64,000 bases of DNA from assembly GCF_003350405.1 (NCBI RefSeq), contig NZ_QQAW01000006.1, positions 1 through 64,000 of the forward strand, in the 5' to 3' direction. Under the pieces are notes generated by a model. That model saw only the letters and a program-made list of their open reading frames with translations. It had not been told where the DNA came from and did no database searches. This DNA is from Gluconacetobacter liquefaciens (GTDB taxonomy: Bacteria > Pseudomonadota > Alphaproteobacteria > Acetobacterales > Acetobacteraceae). Positions 38,701 through 46,859 of this stretch are shown here, piece by piece. The position numbers and the translations under genes are program-made. The number at the start of each line of letters is the position of its first letter. Positions within the stretch are counted from its first letter, which is position 1.

Positions 38701-39507
38701 GTCCGCTATGTCAACCACTGGTTCGCAGCCGACGTCGGCTCAAGCCCCCTCGGCTTCCCTCTCGCCAATGTCCTGGGCGGCGTCGAATTCTCGCCGCGGC
38801 TGACCGATAACCTGACTCTGCGAATTACCGGCGACCGACGCATGGTGACCGACAGCGAACTGTCCTATGCTGGCATGCGCGATCCGGGAACCGGCAGGGT
38901 CTGGGGCGGCGTCACGCGCGTCGGCGGCCATGGCGCACTCGAATGGTCCAGCGAGAAATGGAACGCCTACGCCGGCGGCGGTTTCGGGCTGCTGGAAGGA
39001 ACTCACGTCATCAACAACACTGCAGCGGATGCCGAACTGGGGGGCAGCGTTACAGTATGGCAGAAGGATCAGCGGCAGAGGGTCCGCGTTGGCGTCAATG
39101 CCGAATACCTCGCCTATCGTCGGAACGAATATGAATTCACCTACGGAAACGGTGGTTATTTCTCGCCCCGGAGCTATTACGCCATCATGCCGTCGGCCGA
39201 CTATATAGGCCATATCGATCGCTGGACGTGGTCGGTCATGGGCAATATCGGTTACCAGAACTTCCATGTAAACGGGACGTCGTATTTTCCGCTGGATCCC
39301 ACCATGCAGAGGATGATGGGCCTGCTGGGACCGAACCGATATGACGGCCAGAGCGCCAGCGGTATTGCCGGCACCGGAAAGGCACGAATCGTCTATCAGG
39401 TAACCGACGGTCTGCGGCTCGGGGTCGAAGGCCAATATATCCGGTCGGGCAACTGGTCTGAAGCCAGTGGCATGCTGATGGCCCATTATCGGTTCGGCAC
39501 CCCGTAA
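35716..39507 (+). CDS. bcsC2: BcsC, outer-membrane cellulose export protein with TPR scaffold
   Basis: A protein of about 1263 residues. From residue 45 to about 830 it is built of TPR-type helical repeats (for example the AHESIQRALAIQPNNADALS pattern) in the periplasm. From about 858 (DYRWPDIETAYVPLRG) to the end it matches the BcsC C-terminal beta-barrel. The start chosen is TTG 35716, giving MRAYLTGMTMLGGLIAWAPG, a good signal peptide with a basic residue; AGAGGAA lies eight bases before it. An ATG at 35737 would lose the basic residue. The frame extends further upstream only inside bcsY. It exports the glucan made by BcsAB. Confidence 0.92.
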   Translation: MRAYLTGMTMLGGLIAWAPGIAYSHEASDSTAPTVSGDTTPASTKADTRLSHARSVLDLVLEQGHYWIDAGQFVRAHESIQRALAIQPNNADALSMLCVVQIETGDVTAAQQTLSRLAAAGGSAAQLSRLRAALKAGPVDQKELAEARKLAGSGSMLAAMLRYRALFHNSEPPPALALEYYRVLGGTILGYNDARAKLSALVAESPHDLNARLALAQIQTYRDVSRAQGLEELRRLAGADTQPLIRNQAIAAWRATLSWVPIVGASIPLYMDWLAQHPDDAAIVTRLEKARSVQAIIDEGNDRTEGFVLLGHGRLDAATAAFQRALIVNPKDADVLGGLGLVAQRHSQVAIARRYFHQAIDADPGHAAHWRTALNALNAVGGNDPEIVAINRLAAAGQYDAARARLEHLARRPEMAFAALLMTAGLDRLQGRTAEAEQLYRRALQQRPADPNALFNLADLLFQAGQLDEARSLAARVATLRPALLPRLQAADDTARAARASTDAERIALLQQALDRVPGDPWLTLRLALALHHNGQSTEARTLMAALTDNPHASPSRLQAGVTFAMNMRHYEDAATLLDRLPPAGRNSAMQRAAELVAFFRQVAATPQNDTRSLRAMADQADPTGDRAAILVDALLARHDRDGARWVLAHESAITLSATPAQKLLYTGLALRLQAPADAQRELDAYDRLVRAEGLPPAADAALARADLAVGITIQQSDEEIRAGRPQQAYRMLAPIVSLHPNSTAAWLALGRVYHAMNQPQMALRADQEALRRGPKSVDALTAVAQDALALDDRPAARAMERRLMASAPHRSTTWQVKAQNDRADGRDRLQEADLVFARQLQCDAEQDPACAPAVRQKPDYRWPDIETAYVPLRGAPLPATEHYLPQDGQVGSMNRQIVYLQESTAPQLDANTYVRGRMGTAGLGQLTELAVPITGTIPFESWQHRISFSVTPTFLFSGDPLSHAYSASRFGTVPLYGSGSTRHHAYDAQGVGLDVRYVNHWFAADVGSSPLGFPLANVLGGVEFSPRLTDNLTLRITGDRRMVTDSELSYAGMRDPGTGRVWGGVTRVGGHGALEWSSEKWNAYAGGGFGLLEGTHVINNTAADAELGGSVTVWQKDQRQRVRVGVNAEYLAYRRNEYEFTYGNGGYFSPRSYYAIMPSADYIGHIDRWTWSVMGNIGYQNFHVNGTSYFPLDPTMQRMMGLLGPNRYDGQSASGIAGTGKARIVYQVTDGLRLGVEGQYIRSGNWSEASGMLMAHYRFGTP

Positions 39508-39517
39508 GGAGCGGATC

Positions 39518-41224
39518 ATGCGCTTTGCAGGCCACCTGAACCCCTGCGGGCTTCTGTTCTGGTCAGCCTGCATGGTGGTCTTGACGACCGCGCCGACAAT
39601 GGCGGCCGAAGACTGCCCGGTTTCCGGCGCACCCGAGATGGTGTGCATTGGCAGCGGGGCTGTCCCACCAGACCGCCAACCTGGCAGCCACGACGATTCG
39701 CGGGCAGGCTTCGCCGTCGGCGATTTATGGCAAGCCGGGGGGCGGGTCTGGCACGCCGTTTCGGTCCAGCCCGATGCTGCACGCTGGGACCCGGTGCCCC
39801 TGAGCCGGCCAGGCGACGCGTTCGGCAACCATACCGTCTTCGCTGGCGGTACGATGAGGATGATTGCGGATTATACCGGTCCGGCACTGGATGTCGCGAT
39901 AACGCATGCCGGCCGCATTGAACAACGCACGATCGCAATTCGTCCGGACGGACATTTCGATGCACCGGCGCTGGAAAGTGCGCTGCTGACACGCGACAGG
40001 GGTACGGCCGCACAGGTCACGCGCATCTATGACCAAACCGGCCACCATCATGATCTGACAGCCGTTCCCGATCATGCGGCGGCGCATATCGGCGCGGTGC
40101 GCATCGCGGGACAGGACGTCATTTCGTGGGGTGAACAGAACGGGCCAGGAGGATTCTCGCTCCCTGCGGACCTGGTCCTGCCGCGCGACGGATTTTTCTT
40201 TGGCACCACGGGGATGGTCGCCTCGTCCAATAGTGCCTCGGGCGCCTATCCCATCCTTGCGACTTTCGGCCAGGGTGAACAGGCCGTTCGCATCTTTACC
40301 GGCAGCTATACGCTCGACGGCTTCGTCCATCTGGGAGATGCGAACAATCCTGATCAGCGGAGTGGCTTTGTACTGCCCAGCAGTCCGGCGGCATTCGGAA
40401 TCGGCTCAGGGCCCGATGGTTATCGGCTCATGTCATCTCGGGCAAAAGTGCCACATCCCAGCAGGATCGGCCCGGGGACATTGAGCGGAGGCTTCATCGG
40501 TTATGGCGGCGCAGAGGCCAATGCGCATGCGTGGGTCGCCCAGGGACACGGAACTGGCCTTTACACCGGCATCGTCATCGCCGATGCGACGCCTTCAGAT
40601 GGCATGCTGCTGGCTTTTCAGGCAGCAGCGGCGGCCGACAGTCACGACCTTCCCCAGCAACGCACCGTGTTCGTGGCAATCGGAGATAGCCGAACCGAGG
40701 GATATCAACTGGCGGATGGCGCGAACTGGCCCGTCCGAATGCAGCAGATGGCGCGATACCAAAGCTATAACTTCGCGGTATCGGGCGCCACGACGCGACA
40801 GATGCTCGCAGCCCTGCCTGCGGCGGGTGTGGCGGCGTCAGGAGCCTCCCGGCGTGTCGCAGTGGTATTCGGAGGTTTCAACGACCATCTGCAACATGAC
40901 AAGATCCCGGTCGACGAGACCATTGCCAACCTAGCAACGATCGTGAAGACATTGAAAGCATTCGGTTTCAAAGTTGCGCTCATGGCAGAGGCCACGACCG
41001 ATATGTCCTGCCGGACAGCGATCGCGAATGCACTTCATCAAGGCCGTCTTGCCCCCGATCTCGTCATCGACCCCTTTGCCGAAGGGCAACCGCTGTCCAA
41101 TATAGCCGATCGCCGTTACTGGCAGGCGGATTACACGCATCCGACCGACGCCGGCGCTGCCATGCTGGCAGACGTCGTGTGGGCAGGCGTGAAGTCCATG
41201 CTCTCTCCTGTCGAGCATCCCTGA
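39518..41224 (+). CDS. Secreted two-domain protein: GH54-like N-terminal half plus SGNH hydrolase
   Basis: A 568-residue exported protein starting ten bases after bcsC, so almost surely in the same operon. Residues 1-29 form a signal peptide ending TAPTMAA. The middle carries VTRIYDQTGHHHDLTAVP (about 166-184), strikingly like the IYDQSGNGNHLTQAP stretch of GH54 alpha-arabinofuranosidase catalytic (concanavalin-like) domains. The C-terminal third is an SGNH hydrolase: GDSRTEG with S390, SGATTRQM, GGFNDH and DYTHPTDAG. It looks like an exported polysaccharide esterase with a lectin-like module. It may remove or edit acyl groups added by BcsX/BcsY, or act on a branched or co-secreted glycan. 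It is not part of the classic bcsAB-X-Y-C description known to me. Function is inferred. Confidence 0.75.
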   Translation: MRFAGHLNPCGLLFWSACMVVLTTAPTMAAEDCPVSGAPEMVCIGSGAVPPDRQPGSHDDSRAGFAVGDLWQAGGRVWHAVSVQPDAARWDPVPLSRPGDAFGNHTVFAGGTMRMIADYTGPALDVAITHAGRIEQRTIAIRPDGHFDAPALESALLTRDRGTAAQVTRIYDQTGHHHDLTAVPDHAAAHIGAVRIAGQDVISWGEQNGPGGFSLPADLVLPRDGFFFGTTGMVASSNSASGAYPILATFGQGEQAVRIFTGSYTLDGFVHLGDANNPDQRSGFVLPSSPAAFGIGSGPDGYRLMSSRAKVPHPSRIGPGTLSGGFIGYGGAEANAHAWVAQGHGTGLYTGIVIADATPSDGMLLAFQAAAAADSHDLPQQRTVFVAIGDSRTEGYQLADGANWPVRMQQMARYQSYNFAVSGATTRQMLAALPAAGVAASGASRRVAVVFGGFNDHLQHDKIPVDETIANLATIVKTLKAFGFKVALMAEATTDMSCRTAIANALHQGRLAPDLVIDPFAEGQPLSNIADRRYWQADYTHPTDAGAAMLADVVWAGVKSMLSPVEHP

Positions 41225-41473
41225 ACCGCAGCGCCCGCCGCTCCCCCGTCATGCCGGCCGCACGTTCCCGCTCAGAACGGAAACGCCGATAAAGGCCAAA
41301 TAAAACGACGCAACGCACGCGCGCGGGCCGATTTTTCAAACCCTCTCCGGGAGGCATTCGCCTGTGGCTTTCGGGCAACGTGCATCCGGGGAATAGCTGA
41401 CGGAACCCGCTGGCCGCCTCCACGTATTGCGATCAGTTCTCATTCGCGTGTATGTGTCAGCCCCTTTCACGGC

Positions 41474-43750
41474 TTGCCATTGAGGCCACCCTTGCACGCT
41501 CGATCGCTTCTCAATGCTCTCCGCCATACTGCGGCTTATGCAACGATACTGACGCTCCCAGTGTCGATATCCACCGTTGCATCCGCCCAGGATCAGGCAC
41601 AGGCCGATACCCGAACAGCCGGAAACACCTCCAGGCCAACCCAGCCTGTCGCCCCGACAACAGTCCGGACCGACGCGGCGAACAAGGCTGGTCCATCCGA
41701 CGAGCAGATTGTCGTGCAGGCCCGGCGCCGCAACCAGATGGAAGTCATCTCCGGCGGCCAGCTCGGCGTCCTCGGCACCAAGAAGGGCCTGGACGTGCCC
41801 TTCAACGTCCGCAGCTACACGTCGGCCCTGATCCTGAACCAGCAGTCGCAGACCCTCGGCCAGGTGCTGGAGAACGACCCGTCGGTGCGCACGACCTACG
41901 GCTACGGCAATTTCTCCGAGCAGTTCGTCATTCGCGGCTTCCCCGTCTATGGCGACGACGTATCGATCAACGGGCTCTACGGCATCGTGCCCCGCCAACT
42001 CGTCTCGCCGCAGCTTTACGATCAGGTGCAGGTACTCAACGGCGCCAGCGCATTCCTCAACGGCGCGGCCCCCGGCGGCTCCTCCATCGGCGGCAACATC
42101 AACCTGATGTTCAAACATGCCGGCGAAACCCCGCTGACCCGCGTTACCGGCGACTACGAGAGTGCCGGCATGGGCGGTGGCAATATCGATGTCAGCCGCC
42201 GTTTCGGCACCGACAACCAGTTCGGCGTGCGGATCAATGTCGCGGGCAAGAGCGGCCAGACCGCAATCGACCTGGAGCGCCGCCATTCGGTCGCCGTCGG
42301 CGGCGGCTTCGACTGGCGCAGCCGCGACGGTGCAACCCGCGTGACGCTGGACATGGATTACGAAAACCAGGGCGTAAACCAGGGCCGCCCCGGCGTGCTG
42401 CTGGGCGCGGGCCTCACGCGCGTGCCCCGCGCCCCCTCCCCGTCGAGCAATTACGGCCAGCCCTGGACCTATACCGAGCTGAACTACATCTTCGGCATGC
42501 TCAACGTGGAACATGATTTCTCGAAGCACCTGACGGCCTACGCAGCCTTCGGCGGCCTCGGCGGTAACGAGAAAGGGAATTATTCGACCCTGACCGTCAC
42601 CAACGCCGCAACAGGCGCGGGCAGCTCGGGTTCGATGTATGTGCCTTATGTGCAGACCAACGAGAGCACCCGCGCCGGCATCCGGGCTCACTTCACCACC
42701 GGTCCGCTGAAGCACGAGATCAACGCGGGCGGCTCCGGCCTCTGGTCGGAGAAGGACACGGCCTATGCGTTCTCCCTGACATCGCTGGCCACCAACCTCT
42801 ACCGCCCGACATTCTACCGCCAGTCCGCCCCCGAGACACTCGTGGGTGGTAACGTCAACAACCCCCGGAAGAACGGCTACACCAGCCTCTACAGCCTGTT
42901 CTTCTCCGATACGGTGTCCGCGTTCGATGATCGCGTAGCCCTCACGGCAGGCTTCCGCTACCAGAACATGCTGGTGAACGATTACGGATACGGAAACTAC
43001 TTCACCCGCTACAATCAGGATGCCTTCACCCCCGTCGTCGGGCTGGTGGTGCACCCCACGCGCCAGACCTCCATCTATTTCAACCGGATCGAAGGGCTGG
43101 CACAGGGCCCGCAGGCATCGGGCAACGTCATCAATACCGGGCAGGTATTCCCACCCTATCAGACCGTGCAGTACGAAATCGGCGCGAAATACGATATCGG
43201 GCGCTTCAGCACCTCCCTCGCCCTCTACCAGATCTCGCAGCCCAACGCGTACGCGGTGCCCTACGGCAATGGCGGGCAGTCCATCTTCTCGGTCGACGGG
43301 CAACAGCGCAATCGCGGTATCGAATGGACGGTCAACGGCGAGATCGTGAAGGGGCTGCGCTTCAACGGCGGCACCGCGATCATCGACGCGAACCAGCGAC
43401 GGACCTCTCAGGGCATGTATGACGGTAATCGCGCCATCGGCGTGCCGGGCTACACCATCAACGCCAACCTCGAATACGACCTGCCGTTCATCAGGGGCGG
43501 CACACTGACGGGCCAGGCCATCCGCACCGGTCATCAATGGGCCGACAACGCCAACACCCTGAAGGTTCCAGGCTGGACACGTTTCGACCTCGGCGCGCGC
43601 TATACGTTCCTGGTGGACCACAAGGCACTGACCGCCCGCTTCGGCGTCGAGAACCTGGCCAACACGCGCTACTGGACATCGGCCTTCGGCGGCTTCTTGC
43701 TGCAAGGCATGCCCCGCACGTTCAAATTCTCGATCACCGCGGACCTGTAA
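41474..43750 (+). CDS. TonB-dependent siderophore receptor
   Basis: A 758-residue outer-membrane receptor. It has a signal peptide (cleavage near TVASA|QDQ) and the plug domain (VPFNVRSYTSALILNQQSQT, then QFVIRGFPVYGDDVSINGLY, with GGSSIGGNINLMFK). A 22-strand barrel follows and ends in FKFSITADL, whose terminal hydrophobic pattern suits outer-membrane insertion. It resembles FhuE/FcuA-type ferric-siderophore receptors; the ligand is unknown. The longest frame begins with TTG at 41474, or TTG at 41480, with no strong ribosome-binding site, so the start is uncertain. It lies about 250 bases after the cellulose operon and upstream of sodC. Confidence 0.87.
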   Translation: MPLRPPLHARSLLNALRHTAAYATILTLPVSISTVASAQDQAQADTRTAGNTSRPTQPVAPTTVRTDAANKAGPSDEQIVVQARRRNQMEVISGGQLGVLGTKKGLDVPFNVRSYTSALILNQQSQTLGQVLENDPSVRTTYGYGNFSEQFVIRGFPVYGDDVSINGLYGIVPRQLVSPQLYDQVQVLNGASAFLNGAAPGGSSIGGNINLMFKHAGETPLTRVTGDYESAGMGGGNIDVSRRFGTDNQFGVRINVAGKSGQTAIDLERRHSVAVGGGFDWRSRDGATRVTLDMDYENQGVNQGRPGVLLGAGLTRVPRAPSPSSNYGQPWTYTELNYIFGMLNVEHDFSKHLTAYAAFGGLGGNEKGNYSTLTVTNAATGAGSSGSMYVPYVQTNESTRAGIRAHFTTGPLKHEINAGGSGLWSEKDTAYAFSLTSLATNLYRPTFYRQSAPETLVGGNVNNPRKNGYTSLYSLFFSDTVSAFDDRVALTAGFRYQNMLVNDYGYGNYFTRYNQDAFTPVVGLVVHPTRQTSIYFNRIEGLAQGPQASGNVINTGQVFPPYQTVQYEIGAKYDIGRFSTSLALYQISQPNAYAVPYGNGGQSIFSVDGQQRNRGIEWTVNGEIVKGLRFNGGTAIIDANQRRTSQGMYDGNRAIGVPGYTINANLEYDLPFIRGGTLTGQAIRTGHQWADNANTLKVPGWTRFDLGARYTFLVDHKALTARFGVENLANTRYWTSAFGGFLLQGMPRTFKFSITADL

Positions 43751-43894
43751 CCCCCGACGACGGACGGTCACGTTTCGGTCAATGCACAGAATCGGATATC
43801 GCGTTTCGGACGAACCACGCGAATCATGCTAGCTTTTCAGGACATTGCGCGGGCCGACCCCAAACCGGGCCGCGCAGAATTCGAGGAGGAAACG

Positions 43895-44434
43895 ATGGCG
43901 TATTCATGCAGGAACTGGGTCGCGGCCCTCGGCCTGGGGCTGCTCGCCCTTCCGATGTCCGCCTACGCGGCCGACAAGCTGACGGGCGACCTCAAGGGCA
44001 GCGACGGCGCCTCCCACGGCACGGTCGAGGTCACCGAAGCACCCAAGGGCGTCATCCTGCGCATCACCGCGACCGGCCTCACGCCCGGCTGGCACGGCGT
44101 GCATTTCCACGAAAAAGGCGACTGCACGCCGCCCGCGTTCAAGAGCGCCGGCGGCCATGTCCATGCGCACGATGTCGCCAAGCCGGTCCACGGTCTGCTC
44201 AACGCCAATGCCAACGATGACGGCGACCTGCCCAACATCCATGTGGGCACCGACGGCACCGCCACGGTCGAGCTTTATTCCACTCTGGTGTCCTTCAAGG
44301 GCGACGGCGGACGCCCCGCCCTGCTCGATGCCGACGGCTCCTCGGTGGTCATCCACGCCAAGCCCGACGACTACCAGACCCAGCCGATCGGCGGCGCTGG
44401 CGATCGCGCGGCCTGCGCGGTCCTGGCCCAGTAA
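43895..44434 (+). CDS. sodC: Periplasmic Cu/Zn superoxide dismutase
   Basis: A 179-residue exported enzyme that dismutates superoxide. The signal peptide ends about LPMSAYA. Metal-site motifs are HGVHFHEKGDC, GGHVHAHD, GDLPNIHVGTDGTA and the C-terminal VIHAKPDDYQTQPIGGAGDR. Two cysteines for the conserved disulfide are present (GDC and AACAV). The ATG at 43895 follows an excellent GAGGAGGA Shine-Dalgarno; an upstream in-frame start would add an unlikely extension. A perfect terminator hairpin follows the stop. Confidence 0.94.
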   Translation: MAYSCRNWVAALGLGLLALPMSAYAADKLTGDLKGSDGASHGTVEVTEAPKGVILRITATGLTPGWHGVHFHEKGDCTPPAFKSAGGHVHAHDVAKPVHGLLNANANDDGDLPNIHVGTDGTATVELYSTLVSFKGDGGRPALLDADGSSVVIHAKPDDYQTQPIGGAGDRAACAVLAQ

Positions 44435-44451
44435 ACCACCACAGCCCGGTC

Positions 44452-44482
44452 GGGAGGAGACAGGTTCAGCCTGTCTCCTCCC
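44452..44482. terminator. Perfect 13-bp hairpin between sodC and the convergent lipoprotein gene
   Basis: GGGAGGAGACAGG (44452-44464) pairs with CCTGTCTCCTCCC (44470-44482) around TTCAG. It sits between two convergent genes and probably stops both. No long T-run follows. Confidence 0.7.
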
Positions 44483-44499
44483 CCTCCGATTCGGCCAGA

Positions 44500-44766
44500 C
44501 TATTTCCCCGGATGCACGTTCCCGTAGGACGGCGCACCCAATCCCGGGCATGAGCAATCGGACCCCAGCGGCACCTGCGTCGGCAGATGGCAGCTATAGG
44601 CACCCGCCTTGCAGAGATATCCGTATCCGGCGATCGGGGTCCCCGGCGGCGGCGGATACCCCTCCGCCACACCCGTACACCCCGCCGGCACCACCGCCAG
44701 CCCTGCCAGAAGCAGGAACATCCGCCCCCGCGCAACCAGCGGGCGCGCAATCAGATCAGTCGCCAT
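44500..44766 (-). CDS. Small cysteine-rich putative lipoprotein
   Basis: An 88-residue exported protein starting MATDLIARPL. It has a hydrophobic segment MFLLLAGLAVVPAGC whose cysteine is a candidate lipidation site; proline at -3 is not ideal for a lipobox. The mature part is rich in glycine, proline and cysteine (GYLCKAGAYSCHLPTQVPLG, then SDCSCPGLGAPSYG). The regularly spaced cysteines suggest disulfides. A GGGAGG element lies five bases before the ATG, better than for the in-frame start upstream. No function is known to me. Confidence 0.65.
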   Translation of the reverse strand: MATDLIARPLVARGRMFLLLAGLAVVPAGCTGVAEGYPPPPGTPIAGYGYLCKAGAYSCHLPTQVPLGSDCSCPGLGAPSYGNVHPGK

Positions 44767-44838
44767 TCCATCCTCCCGTTCAAGAACCATGCAAATCCTG
44801 AAACGGCTGGTGGGACCAACGAGTTGCGCGCCCCGCGA

Positions 44839-46035
44839 TCAACCCTTCCCGGCGATCGCACGTCCCGCCGCATGGCCGCTGGCCCAGGCCCACTGAAAAT
44901 TATAACCGCCAAGCCAGCCCGTCACATCCACCGCCTCGCCCACCGCATAAAGGCCGGCCACCTCCCGCGCCTCCATGGTGCGCGACGACAGGTCGCCCGT
45001 ATCAATGCCCCCGCGCGTCACCTCGGCCTTGGCATAGCCCTCGCTCCCGGCCGGCATCAGGCGCCAGCCGGCCAGCACCTGCCCCAGGCGGTTCAGCACC
45101 GCGTCAGGCACATCGCCAACCGGCCGGTCCGGCAGATGACGCGCCGCCATCGCCTGGGCGAAACGCTGCGGCAGGAAACCGCCCAGCATCGTCCGCCCCT
45201 CCACCCGTGGCCGCTGCCGCTTCGCCTCGCGCAACACCGCGCCGGCATCGCATCCAGGCAACAGGTTCAGGCTGATCTCCCGCCCCGGCTCCCAATAGGA
45301 CGAAATCTGCAGGATCGCCGGACCCGACAGGCCGCTATGGGTAAACAGCATCGCTTCGCGAAAGCGCTTGCCGCCACACTGTGCCTGCACGTCCAGCGAA
45401 ACACCGGCCAGTTCGCGCGTCCATCCCTCCCCGACCGCATCCAGCGTCAACGGCACCAGCGCCGGAGCCGTCGCCGTCACGCCCAGCCCGAACTGCCGCG
45501 CAATTCCGTGCGCAAGACCGGTCGCACCCATACGCGGGATCGAAAGTCCACCAGTCGCCAGCACCAGGGCCGGCGCACGGAACACCCCGCGATCGGTCTC
45601 CACCCGGAACCCCTCGCCGCCACTCACCCCCACGATCCGGTGCGACAGGCGGATATCCACGCCTCCGGCCGCGCACTCCGCCAGCAACATGGCCACCACC
45701 TGCCGGGCCGATCCGTCGCAGAACAATTGCCCCAGCGTCTTCTCGTGCCAGGCAATGCCATGGCGGTCGATCATCTCCAGAATGTCGGCGGGCCTGAACC
45801 GCGCCAACGCCGATTTGGCGAAATGCGGATTGCCGGAGAGAAACCGCCCAGGCTCGGTATCCAGGTTGGTAAAGTTGCAGCGTCCCCCGCCCGAAATCAG
45901 GATCTTGCGCCCGGCCTCGGCCGCATGGTCCAGCACCACCACCCGCCGTCCGCGCTGGCCGGCCGCCAGCGCCGCCATCAGCCCGGCCGCGCCCGCGCCC
46001 AGCACGATGGCGTCCGTCTCGATCATCTGGGACAT
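44839..46035 (-). CDS. HI0933/BaiN-type FAD-dependent flavoprotein
   Basis: A 398-residue FAD protein. Its Rossmann start is DAIVLGAGAAGLMAALAAGQ, followed by the family hallmark KILISGGGRCNFTN. PALVLATGGLSIPRMGATG and the C-terminal GEAVDVTGWLGGYNFQWAWA complete the signature. Family members are of uncertain biochemical role; some act on bile-acid-like or other ring substrates. The ATG at 46035 is used; another lies nine bases on. It is seven bases downstream of the FzlA-like gene, likely co-transcribed. Confidence 0.9.
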   Translation of the reverse strand: MSQMIETDAIVLGAGAAGLMAALAAGQRGRRVVVLDHAAEAGRKILISGGGRCNFTNLDTEPGRFLSGNPHFAKSALARFRPADILEMIDRHGIAWHEKTLGQLFCDGSARQVVAMLLAECAAGGVDIRLSHRIVGVSGGEGFRVETDRGVFRAPALVLATGGLSIPRMGATGLAHGIARQFGLGVTATAPALVPLTLDAVGEGWTRELAGVSLDVQAQCGGKRFREAMLFTHSGLSGPAILQISSYWEPGREISLNLLPGCDAGAVLREAKRQRPRVEGRTMLGGFLPQRFAQAMAARHLPDRPVGDVPDAVLNRLGQVLAGWRLMPAGSEGYAKAEVTRGGIDTGDLSSRTMEAREVAGLYAVGEAVDVTGWLGGYNFQWAWASGHAAGRAIAGKG

Positions 46036-46042
46036 CGCGCGC

Positions 46043-46711
46043 TCAGAAATCGAGGTCGGCGTAATGATCCGGCGGCACGATCCCCGTCACCCGGTCGTTC
46101 AGCAACGCGCGGAAACACGGGCGGGACTTCATCCGGGCGTACCAGTCCTTGGCCGCCGGCGCCTTGCTCCAGTCGACATCGTTGATGAAATCCAGGCACG
46201 ACAGATGCGCGGCGGCGGCGAAATCGGCCAGCGAGAGCGTCGGTCCCGCCAACCATTTCCGCGTCTCGGCCAACCAGTCCAGATAGGACATATGATAGCG
46301 GATATTGGCATACCCCGCCCGCAGCGCGTTGCCGTCCGGGTTGCCGCGCCCCGCGATCCGCTTCATCACCTTCTCATGCAGCAGGTTCTGCGTCACTTCG
46401 CTGGCGAATTTCTCGTCGAACCACGCGACCAGCCGCCGCACCTCGACCCGCTCGGCCAGTGTGCGCCCCAGCAGCGGCGTGTCGGGATAGGCTTCTTCCA
46501 GATATTCGCAGATCACCGACGAATTGGGGATCGAAAGCCCGTTTTCCTCGACCAGCATCGGGACGGTACCGGCCGGGTTGACCGCAAGATAGTCGGGCCG
46601 TCGTTCCCACACCCGTTCCATCATCAGTTCGAACGGCAGCCGCTTCTCGCCCAGAACCAGACGAACCTTGCGACAAGAGGGCGAAAGCGGAAGATGATAG
46701 AGGATACGCAT
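46043..46711 (-). CDS. fzlA: FzlA-like glutathione S-transferase fold protein
   Basis: A 222-residue GST-fold protein: a thioredoxin-like N-domain (LYHLPLSPSCRKVRLVLGEK) and a helical C-domain (LADFAAAAHLSCLDFINDVD). The C-terminus HYADLDF and the sequence as I recall it match FzlA of Caulobacter. FzlA binds FtsZ filaments, curves them, and is needed for constriction. It is divergent from minCDE, so this is a small division locus. Enzymatic GST activity is not needed for FzlA's division role; the assignment as FzlA is from remembered similarity and context. Confidence 0.78.
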   Translation of the reverse strand: MRILYHLPLSPSCRKVRLVLGEKRLPFELMMERVWERRPDYLAVNPAGTVPMLVEENGLSIPNSSVICEYLEEAYPDTPLLGRTLAERVEVRRLVAWFDEKFASEVTQNLLHEKVMKRIAGRGNPDGNALRAGYANIRYHMSYLDWLAETRKWLAGPTLSLADFAAAAHLSCLDFINDVDWSKAPAAKDWYARMKSRPCFRALLNDRVTGIVPPDHYADLDF

Positions 46712-46859
46712 TCTACCACTTTATGCCATCGCAACACGCCGCGCCAAGAGCCCACGCACGCCTCGATGGAAATCTGCGCCCAAACGCGCGGATCGCTCGA
46801 CAGCGCCCCGTTCTCACGGTAGCTGAAACGGGTTCCCTTCCCAGCAAACGTGAAGGTCC

